From Synergistaceae bacterium (GTDB lineage Bacteria; Synergistota; Synergistia; Synergistales; Aminobacteriaceae): a stretch of 7,748 bases of DNA. The notes beneath the pieces were generated by a model. It saw only the letters and a program-made list of their open reading frames with translations, did no database searches and was not told where the DNA came from. The stretch is from positions 1 through 7,748 of the forward strand of contig JAISWV010000314.1 of assembly GCA_031270755.1 (NCBI GenBank), given 5' to 3'. This document shows positions 6,547 through 7,748 of this stretch, in pieces; position 1 is the first letter of the stretch, and each line of letters starts with the position of its first letter. Both the position numbers and the translations under genes were made by a program.

Positions 6547-7431
6547 ATGACGGACGCCCTGGTCTTCAAAAAAGAAAGCCGCCTGAAAGAGGTCGTCCGC
6601 CGGCTCAAAAAAGACCGCCTGGCCATGTTCGGCCTCGCCGTCATCTGCGTGATGATCCTCTTCGCCCTCATGGCCGGCCTCATCGTTCCCTACGACACCG
6701 CGCTGAAGATGAACCTGAAGCTCAAGCTGGCCCTCCCCTCTTGGGCGGGTGGCCCCGCCGGCTACTGGTTCGGCTGCGACGGCTACGGGCGGGACCTCTT
6801 CGCGCGCTGTCTGCACGGCTCGCGGATTTCCCTGCTCATCGGCTTCGCCACCTCCATCGCCACTCTGGCGGTCGGAAGCCTGCTGGGCGCTCTGGTGGGG
6901 TACGTGGGCGGCAAGCTGGACGACCTCGTCATGCGCGCCCTCGACATCTTCTCCGCTATCCCCTCCACGCTGTTCGCCATGGCGGTCGTGGCCGCCATGG
7001 GGCCCGGCATCGTGAACATCTGCATCGCCATTTCCCTGACCAACATTCCCGGCTTCGTGCGCATCGTCCGCTCCTCCGTGCTGAACATCGCCGAGCAGGA
7101 GTACATCGAGGCCGCGCGGGCCGGAGGGGCGTCCATCCTGTACATTCTCGTCAAGCACGTCCTGCCCAACACCGTGGGGACCCTCATCGTCCAGACCACC
7201 GCCAACGTGGCCTCCATGATCCTCACCGCGGCCACGCTGAGCTTTCTCGGGCTGGGCATCAACCCGCCCCAGCCCGAGTGGGGCGCGCTGGTCAGCGAGG
7301 GCAAGGAATTTCTGCGCACCGCGCCGCACCTGATCCTCTTTCCGGGGGTCATGATCTGCGTCGCGTCCTTTTCCATGAGCGTTTTGGGCGACGGCCTGCG
7401 CGACGCGCTGGACCCCCGCCTCAGGAACTGA
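6547..7431 (+). CDS. Peptide-type ABC transporter permease, DppC/OppC family
   Basis: The protein has 294 residues. It begins with a charged OppC_N cytoplasmic segment (about 11-25) and TM1 at about 26-47. A periplasmic stretch follows, ending in the family motif FGCDGYGRDLFAR (75-87), and then further membrane segments. The EAA loop is EYIEAARAGGASILYILVKH (185-204). LSFLGLGINPPQPEWG (231-246) and GDGLRDALDPRLR near the end are diagnostic of DppC-type permeases. The ATG lies 1 bp after the previous stop codon, and GGAAGGAGGG within the end of the upstream gene serves as ribosome-binding site. Such tight spacing implies co-translation with the partner permease. The substrate is not evident. 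Confidence 0.95.
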   Translation: MTDALVFKKESRLKEVVRRLKKDRLAMFGLAVICVMILFALMAGLIVPYDTALKMNLKLKLALPSWAGGPAGYWFGCDGYGRDLFARCLHGSRISLLIGFATSIATLAVGSLLGALVGYVGGKLDDLVMRALDIFSAIPSTLFAMAVVAAMGPGIVNICIAISLTNIPGFVRIVRSSVLNIAEQEYIEAARAGGASILYILVKHVLPNTVGTLIVQTTANVASMILTAATLSFLGLGINPPQPEWGALVSEGKEFLRTAPHLILFPGVMICVASFSMSVLGDGLRDALDPRLRN

Positions 7432-7443
7432 GGAGGGGCCGCC

Positions 7444-7748
7444 ATGACGGAATATCCGGATTTGACGCGGAACGCGGCGGACGAGAAAGGGTTGTTGTCG
7501 GTCAGAAACCTGTCGGTGGAGTACCGCACCGACCTGGAGACGGTGAAGGCCGTGAGCGGCGTCAGCTTTTCCCTGAAGAAGGGCGAGACCCTCGGGCTCG
7601 TGGGAGAAACTGGTGCGGGCAAGACCACGACGGCCCTCGCCTGCATGGGGCTCCTGCCCGAGGCGACGGGGCGCGTCACGGGTGGAACGGTCGAGTTCGA
7701 GGGAAAAGACCTGCTCGCCCTTTCGGAGCCCGAGATGAGAAAAGTCCG
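7444..7748 (+). CDS. Peptide-type ABC transporter ATP-binding protein, DppD/OppD family (3' end outside window)
   Basis: Only the first 101 codons are in the window. The ATG at 7444 follows AGGAGG at 7431-7436, which overlaps the last base of the upstream stop codon. Residues 17-27 (LLSVRNLSVEY) begin the ABC fold. Residues 34-53 continue with VKAVSGVSFSLKKGETLGLV, and the Walker A motif is GETGAGKT at 54-61. GETGAGKTT is a variant of the usual GESGSGKS seen in many DppD proteins. The Q-loop, ABC signature and Walker B lie beyond the edge. It is the cytoplasmic ATPase of the importer; a DppF-type partner is expected next but cannot be seen. Confidence 0.93.
   Translation, partial: MTEYPDLTRNAADEKGLLSVRNLSVEYRTDLETVKAVSGVSFSLKKGETLGLVGETGAGKTTTALACMGLLPEATGRVTGGTVEFEGKDLLALSEPEMRKV

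Noticed and set aside
3918..6683. A 921-codon open frame on the minus strand opposite the binding protein and first permease
   Set aside because: It lies antisense to well-supported genes. Its translation is rich in Asp, His, Arg, Gly and Val with no recognisable domain, as expected from the complement of GC-rich, C-ending codons.
1..7748. CRISPR arrays, tRNA or rRNA genes, transposases, toxin-antitoxin or phage genes
   Set aside because: I found no repeat-spacer pattern, RNA gene signature or mobile-element protein in any frame.

Overview
This window looks like an accessory nutrient-uptake locus of a diderm bacterium. Both substrate-binding proteins carry plain signal peptides without a lipobox cysteine, which fits soluble periplasmic proteins. 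The coding DNA is moderately to strongly GC-rich with many C-ending codons. Several family-5 peptide-type ABC transporter genes, a MurR/RpiR regulator and a large LuxR-type regulator together resemble amino-acid-fermenting groups such as Synergistota. That placement is a weak inference, not something the sequence proves.

Layout. (1) Bases 1-890 (+): the C-terminal part of a LuxR-family regulator, open at the left edge, followed by a factor-independent terminator near 1030-1083. (2) Bases 1105-2610 (-): an orphan family-5 substrate-binding protein, convergent with the LuxR gene. (3) Bases 2611-2935: a divergent control region that holds AT-rich promoter-like DNA, a GC-richer block of about 110 bp resembling a small repeat element or gene remnant, and a cluster of direct and inverted repeats. 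(4) Bases 2936-3862 (+): a MurR/RpiR-type regulator with an atypical SIS domain. (5) Bases 4008-7748 (+): an operon-like series of a second family-5 substrate-binding protein, a DppB-type permease, a DppC-type permease and the start of a DppD-type ATPase, running off the right edge.

How it may work. The second binding protein captures a ligand (probably a peptide or other small amino-containing compound), the two permeases form the channel, and the ATPase plus probably a second ATPase beyond the window drives import. The orphan binding protein may deliver another ligand to the same permeases. The RpiR protein is the obvious local regulator. Two 11-bp inverted repeats with nearly the same geometry, one before its own gene and one before the second binding-protein gene, each enclose a -10-like hexamer and are candidate operators. 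Hairpins between the binding-protein gene and the first permease gene, including one that covers the permease ribosome-binding site, could set a high binding-protein to permease ratio.

The genes themselves belong to known families, and I see no clearly new enzymatic or defence system. The items most worth checking are the paired inverted repeats, the hairpin series and the 110-bp intergenic block.
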